Program-made: the position numbers and the translations under genes
From: Actinomycetota bacterium
GTDB taxonomy: Bacteria > Actinomycetota > Actinomycetes > Streptosporangiales > Streptosporangiaceae
DNA length: 27,157 bases
Direction of reading: 5' to 3'
Assembly (NCBI GenBank): GCA_003242605.1
Contig: QGUZ01000038.1
Location: forward strand, 1 to 27,157
Shown: positions 9,843 through 18,827 of the stretch, one piece after another
How the letters are laid out: each line of letters starts with the position of its first letter
Position numbering within the stretch: position 1 is the first letter of the stretch
The notes under the pieces: model-generated
Told to the model about the DNA's origin: nothing
The model's database searches: none
What the model saw: only the letters and a program-made list of their open reading frames with translations

Positions 9843-9854
9843 CTCCGATCGGAG
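9843..9854. promoter_or_regulatory. CCGATCGG palindrome, site 3 (upstream of kinase gene)
   Basis: CTCCGATCGGAG is a perfect 12-bp palindrome in the 194-bp gap between the alcohol dehydrogenase stop and the kinase start. It shares the TCCGATCGGA core with the site at 11313-11336, but its outer arms differ. It may mark a separate promoter for the kinase-regulator pair and hence autoregulation. Confidence 0.45.
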
Positions 9855-9869
9855 GTCTCCGGAACCGGT

Positions 9870-11186
9870 CTACAGGGCCGCGCGGAACAGCGCCTCGATG
9901 TCGTCCCGGGTCGCGTCCCGCGGGTTGGTGGTCAGGCAGGCGTCCCGCATCGTGGTCTCCGCCAGCCGGGACACGTCCTGCTCGGTCACCCCGAGCGCGG
10001 ACAGCCCGCGCGGCACGCCGACCGCGTCGGCGAGCGCGCGCACCCGGTCGGCGAGCATGTCGGCGACCTCGGCCGGGGGCATGCGCCAGGCGTCCCGGAT
10101 GCCGGCCGCCTCGGCGAGCGGTACGAACCGGGTGGGGTCGGCGGCCGCGTTGAACCGGATCACGTGCGGGAGCAGCACCCCGTTGATCAGCCCGTGCGGG
10201 GCGTCGAGCAGCCCGCCGACCTGGTGGCTCATCGCGTGCGTGGCGCCGAGGATCGCGTTGGTGAACGCCACCCCGGCCTCGAGCGCGCCCTGCGCCATGC
10301 CCAGCCGGGGCCCGGCGAGCCGCGGCCGCTCCACCGAGTGCCGCAGGTGCTCGGTGATCAGGCGTACGGCGTGCAGCGCGTGGTTGTCGGTGAGCGGGTT
10401 GTGCGCGCGGGACACGAACGACTCGATCGCGTGGGTGAGCGCGTCGAGCCCGGTGGAGGCGGTGAGCCAGTCCGGCATGGTGATGAGCAGCCGGGGGTCG
10501 ATGATCGAGATCTCCGGCACCAGCGTCCGGCTGATGATGGTGATCTTGATGTGCTTGGCGGTGTCGGTGACGACCGCGAACTGCGACACGTCGGCGCCCG
10601 TGCCCGAGGTGGAGGGCACCATCACCGTGGGCGGGATCGGGTTCACCACCTTGTCCACGCCCTCGTAGCCGAGGATGCACCCGCCGTTGCCGGACAGGAT
10701 CGCCACGCCCTTGGCCGCGTCGATGCACGACCCGCCGCCCAGCCCGATGATCACGTCGGCGCCGCTGTCGGCGTACTCGCCGTACGCGGCCTCGATCTCG
10801 TGGTCCTTGGGGTTGGGGGTGATCTCGTGCCACACCACCGGCCGCAGCCCGACCGCGCTCAGGTGGCCGAGCGCCTCGTCCAGCCAGCCCGCCTCGATCA
10901 GGCCCGGGTCGGTCACCAGGAACGGGCGCCGGGCTCCCACGCGCAGCGCGCAGTGGCCCAGCTCGGCGAGGGACCCGGGACCGAACACGATCTCGGGTGC
11001 GTGGAACTTCGCGAGGTTCGCCGGCTCGCGCGCGCCGACGGGCACCACACGCTGCGGGCCGGTCAGCTCGAGGGAGGCGTCCCGGATGCCGGGGGACGCC
11101 CAGCCATGGTCCACTTCGGCCGCCGCGGGGCCGTCCAGAACAGGCCGCAAAGGAACCCCCCTGTGCTGCGATGGGGCCGTCCCCAT
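9870..11186 (-). CDS. Iron-containing alcohol dehydrogenase (1,3-propanediol dehydrogenase type)
   Basis: 438 residues if the ATG at 11186 is used; GTG at 11114 and TTG at 11228 are alternatives in the same frame, and the conserved domain begins only at LAKFHAPEIVFGPG. The nucleotide-binding motif GLGGGSCIDAAKG and metal-ligand motifs GLDALTHAIE and THAMSHQVGGLLDAPHG are intact. The family reduces aldehydes or oxidises short alcohols and diols with NAD. In mycobacteria a similar gene sits in the methanol dehydrogenase/MnoSR locus. In Pseudomonas the relative ErcA has a regulatory role in the ethanol-sensing kinase cascade. Its position directly upstream of a kinase-regulator pair allows either an enzymatic or a sensing role. 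It is divergent to the GAF regulator. Confidence 0.9.
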   Translation of the reverse strand: MGTAPSQHRGVPLRPVLDGPAAAEVDHGWASPGIRDASLELTGPQRVVPVGAREPANLAKFHAPEIVFGPGSLAELGHCALRVGARRPFLVTDPGLIEAGWLDEALGHLSAVGLRPVVWHEITPNPKDHEIEAAYGEYADSGADVIIGLGGGSCIDAAKGVAILSGNGGCILGYEGVDKVVNPIPPTVMVPSTSGTGADVSQFAVVTDTAKHIKITIISRTLVPEISIIDPRLLITMPDWLTASTGLDALTHAIESFVSRAHNPLTDNHALHAVRLITEHLRHSVERPRLAGPRLGMAQGALEAGVAFTNAILGATHAMSHQVGGLLDAPHGLINGVLLPHVIRFNAAADPTRFVPLAEAAGIRDAWRMPPAEVADMLADRVRALADAVGVPRGLSALGVTEQDVSRLAETTMRDACLTTNPRDATRDDIEALFRAAL

Positions 11187-11312
11187 CGGTGATGGCACGT
11201 TACCGGAAGGCGGTGCCTTTGTTACCAACGCATTGCGAGGAGTTGTCCATTAGCTGCCCTCTCGACGGTAGACCTCCTCGGGCTAGTCGTAAAACCGTCA
11301 AATTGGGCCATG

Positions 11313-11336
11313 GCACCTGTCCGATCGGATAGGTGC
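11313..11336. promoter_or_regulatory. CCGATCGG palindrome, site 2 (divergent promoter region)
   Basis: The arms GCACCT (11313-11318) and AGGTGC (11331-11336) flank an inner palindrome TCCGATCGGA, giving a 24-bp dyad with a single mismatched pair. It lies between the divergent alcohol dehydrogenase and GAF-regulator genes. It is the best of the three sites in symmetry, and shares its right half TAGGTGC with the site upstream of mdo. Confidence 0.65.
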
Positions 11337-11425
11337 GCCTACGGCGTATGTGCGGCATTATCACCCGCAAACCGCCGGTGACGTCCGCCGGTGGACACCA
11401 TCGGGCGGACGACGGAGAGGGGCAC

Positions 11426-12652
11426 ATGATCGGTCTCGACGCCCTTCGCAGGCGGCGCGCCGAGCTGGAACACGAATGGTCCCGCCACGTGCCGGCGCGA
11501 CGCCTGCCGCCCTCCGGCGGCGGCCCGGACCGGCTGCTCCGCGACGAGATCGTGGCCTCCTGGAGCCGGTCCCTGCCGCTGGTCGACCCCGCACGCGACA
11601 GCGCCCCGGTCGAGGACGACGTCTCGGCCCGCTGGCGGGAGTCCCCGCTGCGCCGCCCGGTCCTCGAGCTCGCCGACGAGCTGCGCACGATCGCCGACGA
11701 CGCCGGGTTCATCGCCGCGGTCACCGACGAGTCCGGCACGATCCTGTGGACCTGCGGCGGCCGGGTGATGCGGCGCCGGGCCGAGCGGGTGAACTTCGCG
11801 CCCGGCGGCCGGTGGGACGAGACGGGCATGGGCACCAACGCGCTGTCCCTGGCGCTGCGCGGGCGGCCGGCGAAGGTGTTCTCCGCCGAGCACCTGGTCG
11901 CCGCGCTGCACGGCTGGGTGTGCTACTCGGCGCCGATCCGCTCCCCGGGCGGCCGCATCCTCGGCGTTCCCGACCCGTCGAGCCCCTGGGATCCTTCCAA
12001 CCCGCCCGCCCTGTCCCGGGGCACCCCCTGGGTCCCGGGGATCGGTCCCCGGCCCCCCCCCTTTGGGCTCGGCGCGGAAGCGCGCGAACCCGCCGGTCTG
12101 CGGCTCACCTGCCTCGGCGAGGGCCGGGCCTGGCGGGGCGGGGTGCCGCTGCGGCTGCGCCCGCGCCAGCTGGAGATCCTCACCCTGCTCGCGCTCGAGC
12201 CCGAGGGGTTCTCGCCGGAGCGGCTGCAGGCCGCGCTGTTCGGCGACCGGCCGGTCACCGCGGCCACGCTCAAGGCCCAGGTCTCCCACCTTCGCCGCGC
12301 CCTCGGCGGCGCGCTCGCGCAGCGCCGCTACCAGCTCACCGAGCCGATCGACTGCGACGCCCGGAACGTGCTCGCCGCGCTCGACGCCGGGGACACCGCC
12401 GCGGCGGTCGAGGCGTACACCGGGCCGCTGCTGCCCGAGTCCGACGTGCCGGGCATCGTCGAGTGGCGCACCTACCTCGAGGTCGCGGTACGCGAGGCGG
12501 TGCTCGCCTCGTCCGACCCCGGCCTCGCCCTCCGGTACGGCACGGCCCACCCCTACGACGTGGCGGTCCACGAGCACGCCCACCGGCTGCTGCCCCCGGA
12601 CGACGGCCGCCGCGGCATCGCCGCCGCCCGTATCCGGGCAGCGCTCTCCTGA
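11426..12652 (+). CDS. GAF-domain transcriptional regulator with winged-helix output
   Basis: 408 residues from an ATG with GGAGAGGGG upstream. The N-terminal half resembles the sensing part of AcoR-type regulators: an N-terminal helical region with ASWSRS, then GAF (about 80-215) containing ETGMGTNALSLAL and FSAEHL. The C-terminal half is not a sigma-54 ATPase. It has a winged-helix domain like those of OmpR/SARP proteins (LRLRPRQLEILTLLALEPEGF... LKAQVSHLRRALG), followed by a short helical tail. Regulators of this build in actinomycetes often lie near aldehyde dehydrogenase genes, so it probably controls the aldehyde dehydrogenase-DUF779 operon. Residues 181-215 look corrupted (VPDPSSPWDPSNPPAL and a C-rich stretch) where GVLDLSTTWDRSNPLAL-like sequence is expected; the frame is kept. 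Confidence 0.82.
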   Translation: MIGLDALRRRRAELEHEWSRHVPARRLPPSGGGPDRLLRDEIVASWSRSLPLVDPARDSAPVEDDVSARWRESPLRRPVLELADELRTIADDAGFIAAVTDESGTILWTCGGRVMRRRAERVNFAPGGRWDETGMGTNALSLALRGRPAKVFSAEHLVAALHGWVCYSAPIRSPGGRILGVPDPSSPWDPSNPPALSRGTPWVPGIGPRPPPFGLGAEAREPAGLRLTCLGEGRAWRGGVPLRLRPRQLEILTLLALEPEGFSPERLQAALFGDRPVTAATLKAQVSHLRRALGGALAQRRYQLTEPIDCDARNVLAALDAGDTAAAVEAYTGPLLPESDVPGIVEWRTYLEVAVREAVLASSDPGLALRYGTAHPYDVAVHEHAHRLLPPDDGRRGIAAARIRAALS

Positions 12653-12706
12653 AGCGGGGGATGGCCACGGCGCCCGTGCCGCGGACGCCGGATCGTCAGG
12701 GCGCCA

Positions 12707-13078
12707 TCACCCGAAGCGGATCGTGGCGCCCTTGCTGGTGATGGCCAGCACGCGGAACGACAGCCTCTTCTTGCGGTTGGCGCGGATCCAGCCGCTGCCG
12801 CCCTCGCTCAGGTATGCCGTCGAGTTCCCCGCCCGCACCACGACCATGTCCTGGTCGAAGGTGGCGACGTATTGCTTGGAGACGTACACCCTGGAGAATC
12901 CGAAGAGCCTCGCCGAGACGCGGAAGCTCACGGGCCTCCGGAACGTGAACTTGCACGTCCCGTCGTAGCAGGCGCGGTAGCTGGGCGCGGCCGAGGCGGC
13001 GGCGGGGGTGGCGGCCACGGCGGGCGTCACGATCATGGCGCACGCCAGTGCCAAGGAGGAAAGGGTTCTACTGCGCAC
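12707..13078 (-). CDS. Small secreted protein, function unknown
   Basis: 123 residues from a GTG at 13078 with GAAGG upstream. A clear signal peptide covers about 1-30 (SRTLSSLALACAMIVTPAVA, cleavage probably after ASAAP or nearby). The mature part is about 90 residues, basic, rich in beta-strand patterns, with only two Cys in CYDGTC that could form a small disulphide loop. It resembles a loose group of short exported actinobacterial proteins with that motif; I know no function for them. It converges on the GAF regulator gene, 54 bp away. Confidence 0.75.
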   Translation of the reverse strand: MRSRTLSSLALACAMIVTPAVAATPAAASAAPSYRACYDGTCKFTFRRPVSFRVSARLFGFSRVYVSKQYVATFDQDMVVVRAGNSTAYLSEGGSGWIRANRKKRLSFRVLAITSKGATIRFG

Positions 13079-13267
13079 GGTCTTACCTTCAATCCTTTCC
13101 ACGGGGGGCGATATCGTTTCTGGTTTCCACCCGTCGGTGGATCCCGGAAATTCGGACCGGGGGAGTTCTGGGCGAGCATGGAAACGAAGATGCCGGGGAC
13201 GCGCGGCGGAAGGGCGGCTTTGTTCGCCGCGGCGACCGCGCCGTTGGGATTGCGCGCCGTGATCCTT

Positions 13268-13301
13268 GCGGGTGATCGGATTCCTACCGGAGATCACCCG
13301 C
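13268..13301. other. Long perfect hairpin
   Basis: GCGGGTGATC (13268-13277) pairs perfectly with GATCACCCGC (13292-13301) around a 14-nt loop that holds TCC and GGA and can extend the fold. No T-run follows on either strand. It could be an operator or RNA structure. Confidence 0.55.
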
Positions 13302-13454
13302 AGGGCTGGGAAGGGGAGCCTTGGTCTCTTGGGGGCGGTGGCGGTGCACCGCGGCGATCGCCGTCCGCGGGGGACGTGCGAGAGGCGATCGTGTAGCGAC
13401 AACGAGGTGCAGGGGACACTCCTGCGGCTCAGCACCCATACGGTGATCCTTCTG

Positions 13455-13504
13455 CTCCCACACTCCTGAAGTGGGTGCCGCGGTTCGAATACCGCCGGGG
13501 CACC
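13455..13504 (+). other. Degenerate tRNA-like 3' half (tRNA-Arg(CCT)-like)
   Basis: CTCCTGA (13463-13469) resembles an anticodon loop with CCT, flanked by CCACA and AGTGG with one mismatch. It is followed by a five-base variable region, a T-arm-like GCGGTTCGAATACCGC and CGGGGCACC. Actinomycete tRNA-Arg(CCT) genes end much like this, from memory. The T-loop is the wrong size and no matching 5' acceptor strand or D-arm is present, so it is not a working tRNA. It may be an attachment-site remnant or a chance terminator. Confidence 0.4.
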
Positions 13505-13517
13505 CCTCACCTTTTTT
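13473..13517 (+). terminator. Intrinsic terminator-like hairpin with T-run
   Basis: GGGTGCC (13473-13479) pairs with GGCACCC (13499-13505) around the inner stem GCGG/CCGC, and TTTTTT follows at 13512-13517. The same GGCACCCC can instead pair with GGGGTGCC at 13520-13527, so two exclusive hairpins exist. It would end a plus-strand transcript that starts within this gene-free region. Confidence 0.55.
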
Positions 13518-13770
13518 GCGGGGTGCCTCTGGTCCGGGAATGCGCCAAAGGCACCGCTTTATTGTTGCCCGAAACCAGGCCGTCGACGCAATACCCCATC
13601 GGTTTTTATCTGATATGTGGGCTGTTCGTAAATTGCCTGGCTTATTGGAAAATGCCGCATTAGTGCGGGATGTGGTTGTGGAGGGCGCGGCGAACCGTGC
13701 TCCGGCCGTACCGCCACGGCCCTCCTGAGCCGTGAGGGACAGGAGCCGGTTCGCCGTACCCCACGCCGCG

Positions 13771-13803
13771 CCCCGGCATGCCCTGTGGCGGGGTGTGCCG
13801 GGG
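13771..13803. promoter_or_regulatory. Inverted repeat upstream of aldehyde dehydrogenase
   Basis: CCCCGGCA (13771-13778) and TGCCGGGG (13796-13803) form a perfect inverted repeat about 95 bp before the GTG start. It may be an operator or a leader hairpin. The repeat is certain; the role is a guess. Confidence 0.4.
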
Positions 13804-13897
13804 CGGATACCTTCCGGCAACCTCGCGGGCGCAGGGTGACGTGCAACACATCAGGGAGTCGGCCACCGGGCGGGTGGCCAACCCGCGAGGAGGCAAC

Positions 13898-15414
<1,517 letters not shown>

Positions 15415-15415
<1 letters not shown>

Positions 15416-15882
15416 TGACCGCACCGGAGCGCGCCGGGGCCGAGCCGGCCCCGGCGGGCGCCGCAGGCGCAGGAGGGGAGGCCCCCGGGGGCCGCGTGGA
15501 GCGGGTACGGCTCACCCCGGAGGCCGAACGCCTGCTCGCCCGCCTCATCGAACGGCACGGCCCGGTCATGTTCCACCAGTCCGGCGGCTGCTGCGACGGC
15601 AGCGCGCCGATGTGCTACCCGCGGGGGGAGTTCCGGGTCGGCGCGTCGGACGTGCTGCTCGGCACCGTCGCGCACGACACCCCGTTCTGGATCAGCGCCG
15701 ACCAGTACCGGTATTGGTCGCACACCCACCTGACGGTGGACGTGGTGCCCGGCCGGGGCAGCGGGTTCTCGCTCGAGGCCCCCGAGGGCGTGCGGTTCCT
15801 GCTGCGCTCCCGGCTGTTCACCGACGAGGAGGCCGCCCGCATCGCGGCCGAACCCCCGCTGCCCACCGGCGCCGGCCTCTAG
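15415..15882 (+). CDS. DUF779-family protein
   Basis: 155 residues. The ATG overlaps the stop of the aldehyde dehydrogenase (ATGA), so the two are translationally coupled. After an Ala/Gly-rich, low-complexity N-terminus of about 30 residues comes the family domain: HGPVMFHQSGGCCDGSAPMC, with three conserved Cys, then GTVAHDTPFWISADQYRYW and a beta-rich end. DUF779 genes are regularly found beside ExaC-type aldehyde dehydrogenases, but the role is not known to me. The Cys and His residues could bind a metal or react with aldehyde. Confidence 0.9.
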
Positions 15883-15889
15883 GCGCCGG
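15866..15889 (+). terminator. Hairpin spanning the DUF779 stop
   Basis: CCGGCGCC (15866-15873) and GGCGCCGG (15882-15889) pair perfectly around an 8-nt loop that contains most of the stop codon. It is a likely end of the aldehyde dehydrogenase operon, though without a T-run. Confidence 0.45.
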
Positions 15890-16071
15890 CGGGCCCGGCG
15901 GCCACGGGCACGCGACACGCCACGGCCCCGGCACGAGACGTCCGGTGCCCGCCCCCGCGCCGCCCGCACCCACGGTGCGGGCACGCAACCAGACGACGGG
16001 TGGGGCTCCCTTTTCTGGCACCGGCGCGGGGCGGGCGCCGGGCCCACACCCTTCTTCTCAACGGGCCTTCC

Positions 16072-16416
16072 TCAGTGGGCGCCCGCGGCGTCGCCGAGCA
16101 CGTACCTGCGGCCCCAGGCGCCGAGCGGCCCGAGCGCCTCGTTGAGCGCCTCACCGGCCGGGGTGAGCGAGTACTCCACGCGCGGCGGCACCTCGTCGTA
16201 CACCTCGCGGCGCACGATCCCGTCGGCCTCCAGCTCGCGCAGGTGCGCGGCGAGCACCTTCTCGGTCACCCCCGGCAGCTCGCGGCGCAGCTCGCCGAAC
16301 CGGCGCGGGCGCACCCCGAGCGCCCACAGGATCAGCACCTTCCACTTGCCGCCGATCACGCCCATCGCCGCGTCGATCCCGCAGACGTACGCGCCGGGCC
16401 TGCGCGCGACCCGCAT
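16072..16416 (-). CDS. HxlR-family transcriptional regulator
   Basis: 114 residues from the ATG at 16416, preferred over a GTG at 16422 because GGAGGGG is then well spaced. The winged-helix HxlR pattern is complete: C14-type cysteine in YVCGIDAAMGVIGGKWKVLILWAL, RFGELRRELPGVTEKVLAAHLRELEADGIV and the wing PPRVEYSLTPAG. The conserved single Cys near the N-terminus lets many HxlR proteins sense aldehydes, quinones or oxidants. It is divergent to the imine-reductase-like gene, with a perfect palindrome between them, so it probably controls both genes. Confidence 0.92.
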   Translation of the reverse strand: MRVARRPGAYVCGIDAAMGVIGGKWKVLILWALGVRPRRFGELRRELPGVTEKVLAAHLRELEADGIVRREVYDEVPPRVEYSLTPAGEALNEALGPLGAWGRRYVLGDAAGAH

Positions 16417-16456
16417 CGCCACCCCCTCCCGCCCGGAGGCTTACCTTCGGGAAACC

Positions 16457-16474
16457 ACGCACTTCAAAGTGCGT
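16457..16474. promoter_or_regulatory. Perfect palindrome, probable HxlR operator
   Basis: ACGCACTTCAAAGTGCGT has 8-bp arms around a 2-nt centre. It lies in the 97-bp gap between the divergent HxlR and reductase genes, placed to cover both promoters. Confidence 0.7.
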
Positions 16475-16513
16475 ACTTGAGCGCCCTCGGGCCCGCCGAC
16501 CAGCCTAGTCGCC

Positions 16514-17398
16514 ATGACGACGATCGACCCGGCCCCGCGGGCCCTGTCGTTGCTCGGGCTCGGCGACATGGGCGCCGCGCTCGGGCACGCCTGGCTGGAC
16601 GCGGGGCATCCGCTCACCGTGTGGAACCGTACGGCGGGCAAGGCCCGGCCGCTCGCCGCCAAGGGGGCGACGGTCGCGCCGACCGCCGCCGACGCCGTGG
16701 CCGCCGCGGACCTGGTGGTGGTGTGCCTGCTCGACGACGCCTCGGTTGACCAGGTCCTCGCCGGCACCGACATCTCCGGCAAGGACCTGGTCAACCTCAC
16801 CACCGGCACCCCCGGCGAGGCCCGCGCCCGCGCCGCCTGGGCCGCCGAGCGCGGGGCGCGGCTGCTCGACGGCGGCATCATGGCCGTGCCGCCGATGATC
16901 GGCGTCCCGGACTCGGGCGCCTACGTCTTCTACAGCGGTCCCAAGGAGGTCTTCGAGGCCCACCGGGAGACGCTCGCCGTACCGGCCGGGGCCGTCCACG
17001 TCGGCGAGGACGCCGGCATGGCCGCGCTGCACGACGTGGCCCTGCTCAGCGCGATGCTCGGCATGATGTCCGGGATGGCCCACGCCTACGCGCTGTTCCG
17101 GCGGGAGAAGACGCCCCCGGCGCGCCTCGCCGGGCCGCTCGCCGACTGGGTCGCGGGCATGGCCGCCTCGTACGCCCGCGAGCTCGCCGAGCACCTGGAG
17201 TGCGGCGACTACACCAGGGACGTGACCTCCAACCTCGCCATGATGGTCCGGGCCAACGCCACCCTGCTGCGCACCGCCGAGGAGCAGGGCGTCGGCACCG
17301 AGCTGCTCGAGCCGTACATGCGGCTGATGGAGCGGCGCCTCGCCGAGGGCCACGCCGCCGAGGGCACCGCCGGCGTGGTCGACCTGCTGCTGCGCTGA
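16514..17398 (+). CDS. Imine-reductase-like NADP-dependent oxidoreductase
   Basis: 294 residues. The N-terminal Rossmann domain has GLGDMG (15-20) and VWNRTAGKARPL, which selects NADPH. The middle has LVNLTTGTPGEARARAAWA and LDGGIMAVPPMIG, and the C-terminal helices follow the beta-hydroxyacid dehydrogenase/imine reductase plan of dimerisation. Members of this group reduce cyclic imines or related carbonyls; the natural substrates are mostly unknown. Control by the divergent HxlR protein is likely. The family call is firm; the substrate is not known. Confidence 0.85.
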   Translation: MTTIDPAPRALSLLGLGDMGAALGHAWLDAGHPLTVWNRTAGKARPLAAKGATVAPTAADAVAAADLVVVCLLDDASVDQVLAGTDISGKDLVNLTTGTPGEARARAAWAAERGARLLDGGIMAVPPMIGVPDSGAYVFYSGPKEVFEAHRETLAVPAGAVHVGEDAGMAALHDVALLSAMLGMMSGMAHAYALFRREKTPPARLAGPLADWVAGMAASYARELAEHLECGDYTRDVTSNLAMMVRANATLLRTAEEQGVGTELLEPYMRLMERRLAEGHAAEGTAGVVDLLLR

Positions 17399-17518
17399 CC
17401 CGAGCCCCGGGCCGCTCCCCGCCGCACAACCCCGCGGAAAACCAGGTGAGATCACCGCGCGCGGGGCGGGAGAATGGGACGTTCCACTCTTCATGTCTCA
17501 AACCATCGGGGAGCGTTC

Positions 17519-18799
17519 GTGTCCAGCAGCGGTGTGCGGCAGGATCTCAGCCTTCTCCGTGACCGGCCGTTCACGCTGCTGCTGGTCGCCCGGACCCTGT
17601 CGATGCTCGGTGTGGCCTTCGGCCCCGTGGCCATCGCCTTCGGGGTGCTCGGCCTGCCCGGGTCCACCGCCACCACCCTGTCGGCGGTGCTCACCGCCGA
17701 GGCGCTGCCGATGGTCGGGTTCATGCTCGTCGGCGGCGTGGTCGCCGACCGGCTGCCCCGGCACCGGGTGATCGCCGTGTCCGAGACGGCGAACGCCCTC
17801 GCCTACGCCGGGCTCGCCGCCGCCATGCTCACCGGCCACACGCCGCTGCCGCTGCTGATCGCGCTCTGCGCCGTCTCGGGCACCGCGAGCGCGCTCCTCT
17901 ACCCGGCGCTCACCGGGATCATCCCCGACGTGGTGCCGCCGGAGCGGCTGCAGACCGCCAACGCCCTGCTCGGGCTCGGGCAGAACTCCGCCCGGGTCGC
18001 CGGCACCGTGCTCAGCGGCGCCGCGGTGGCGCTGCTCGGCGCGGGGTGGGCGCTGGCGGCGAGCGGGGCGACGTTCGCGGTCTCCGCCGTGCTCGCCACG
18101 CTGCTCGGCCGCAGCCTGCGCGGCCGCGCCCGCGGCGGCGGAGGGTCGTCGATGCTCGCCGACCTGCGGGCGGGCTGGCATGAGTTCTTCTCCCGGCAGT
18201 GGCTGTGGGTGGTGGTGGCCCAGTTCTCGATCGTGGTGCTGGCGCTGCAGGCCGCCCACGGGGTGCTCGGGCCGCTGCTCGCGCGGGACGAGCTGGGCGG
18301 CGCCCCCGCCTGGTCGGCGGTGCTCGCCGCCCAGGCGTTCGGCATGGTCGTCGGCGTGCTGCTGGCGATGCGGGTCCGGCCGCGGCGGCCGATCTTCGTG
18401 GGCGTGCTGCTCACCTTCTCCGCGGCCGCGCCGAGCCTGCTGCTCGGGGTGGGCGCGCCGCTGTGGTCGGCGGTCGCCGGCGCGTTCCTGACCGGCGTCT
18501 GCTTCGACGTCTTCGGCGTGCTGTGGGCGACCACCATGCAGCGGGAGGTCCCGCCGGAGTCCCTGTCCCGGGTGGCCTCCTACGACGCGCTCGGCTCGCT
18601 CATGCTCGGGCCGGTCGGGCTCATGATCGCCGGGCCGGTGGCCGAGCTCGCCGGGGTCCGGCCCTCGCTGATCGGCTGCGCCGTGCTCATGGTGCTGGTC
18701 ACCTTCGCCGCGCTGCTCGCCCCGGGGGTGCGCGGGCTGCGGGCCCCGGACCCGCGGGTGCCCGCGCCGAGCCCGGGCACCCCGGCCCCGCCCGCCTGA
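17519..18799 (+). CDS. MFS exporter (MFS_3/EntS-like)
   Basis: 426 residues from the GTG at 17519 with GGGGAG 6 bp upstream. About twelve hydrophobic helices are visible, with the family loop motif GGVVADRLPRHRVI between helices 2 and 3 and a basic central loop GRSLRGRARGGG. The C-terminal tail is Pro-rich. The family exports small molecules such as siderophores, macrolides or other drugs. It converges on a siderophore-interacting reductase gene 28 bp away, which hints at siderophore export but does not prove it. Confidence 0.88.
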   Translation: MSSSGVRQDLSLLRDRPFTLLLVARTLSMLGVAFGPVAIAFGVLGLPGSTATTLSAVLTAEALPMVGFMLVGGVVADRLPRHRVIAVSETANALAYAGLAAAMLTGHTPLPLLIALCAVSGTASALLYPALTGIIPDVVPPERLQTANALLGLGQNSARVAGTVLSGAAVALLGAGWALAASGATFAVSAVLATLLGRSLRGRARGGGGSSMLADLRAGWHEFFSRQWLWVVVAQFSIVVLALQAAHGVLGPLLARDELGGAPAWSAVLAAQAFGMVVGVLLAMRVRPRRPIFVGVLLTFSAAAPSLLLGVGAPLWSAVAGAFLTGVCFDVFGVLWATTMQREVPPESLSRVASYDALGSLMLGPVGLMIAGPVAELAGVRPSLIGCAVLMVLVTFAALLAPGVRGLRAPDPRVPAPSPGTPAPPA

Positions 18800-18802
18800 C
18801 CG

Positions 18803-18820
18803 CGCGTGTACGTGCACGCG
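18803..18820. terminator. Short inverted repeat between convergent genes
   Basis: CGCGTG (18803-18808) pairs with CACGCG (18815-18820) in the 28-bp gap between the MFS and siderophore-interacting protein stops. It is a possible two-way terminator. Confidence 0.4.
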
Positions 18821-18827
18821 GGTCCGG

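Larger units (their letters stand above)
13079..13897. other. 819-bp intergenic region with hairpins and tRNA-like sequence
   Basis: I found no gene with a convincing start and protein pattern. The region contains a 10-bp-arm hairpin (13268-13301), a tRNA-3'-half-like sequence followed by a T-run (13455-13517), an unusually AT-rich stretch for this window (about 13530-13670), and an inverted repeat close to the aldehyde dehydrogenase (13771-13803). The mixed composition suggests a former insertion or a non-coding RNA locus. Confidence 0.65.

Noticed and set aside
13400..13510. A selenocysteine tRNA gene (selC) near the tRNA-like sequence
   Set aside because: The plus strand has no TCA anticodon in a proper loop, no long variable arm and no 8-bp acceptor stem; only the T-loop region resembles a tRNA.
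13284..13820. A minus-strand frame of 178 codons in the large intergenic region
   Set aside because: Its translation has no recognisable motifs, it lacks a good ribosome-binding site, and it runs through the terminator-like structures.
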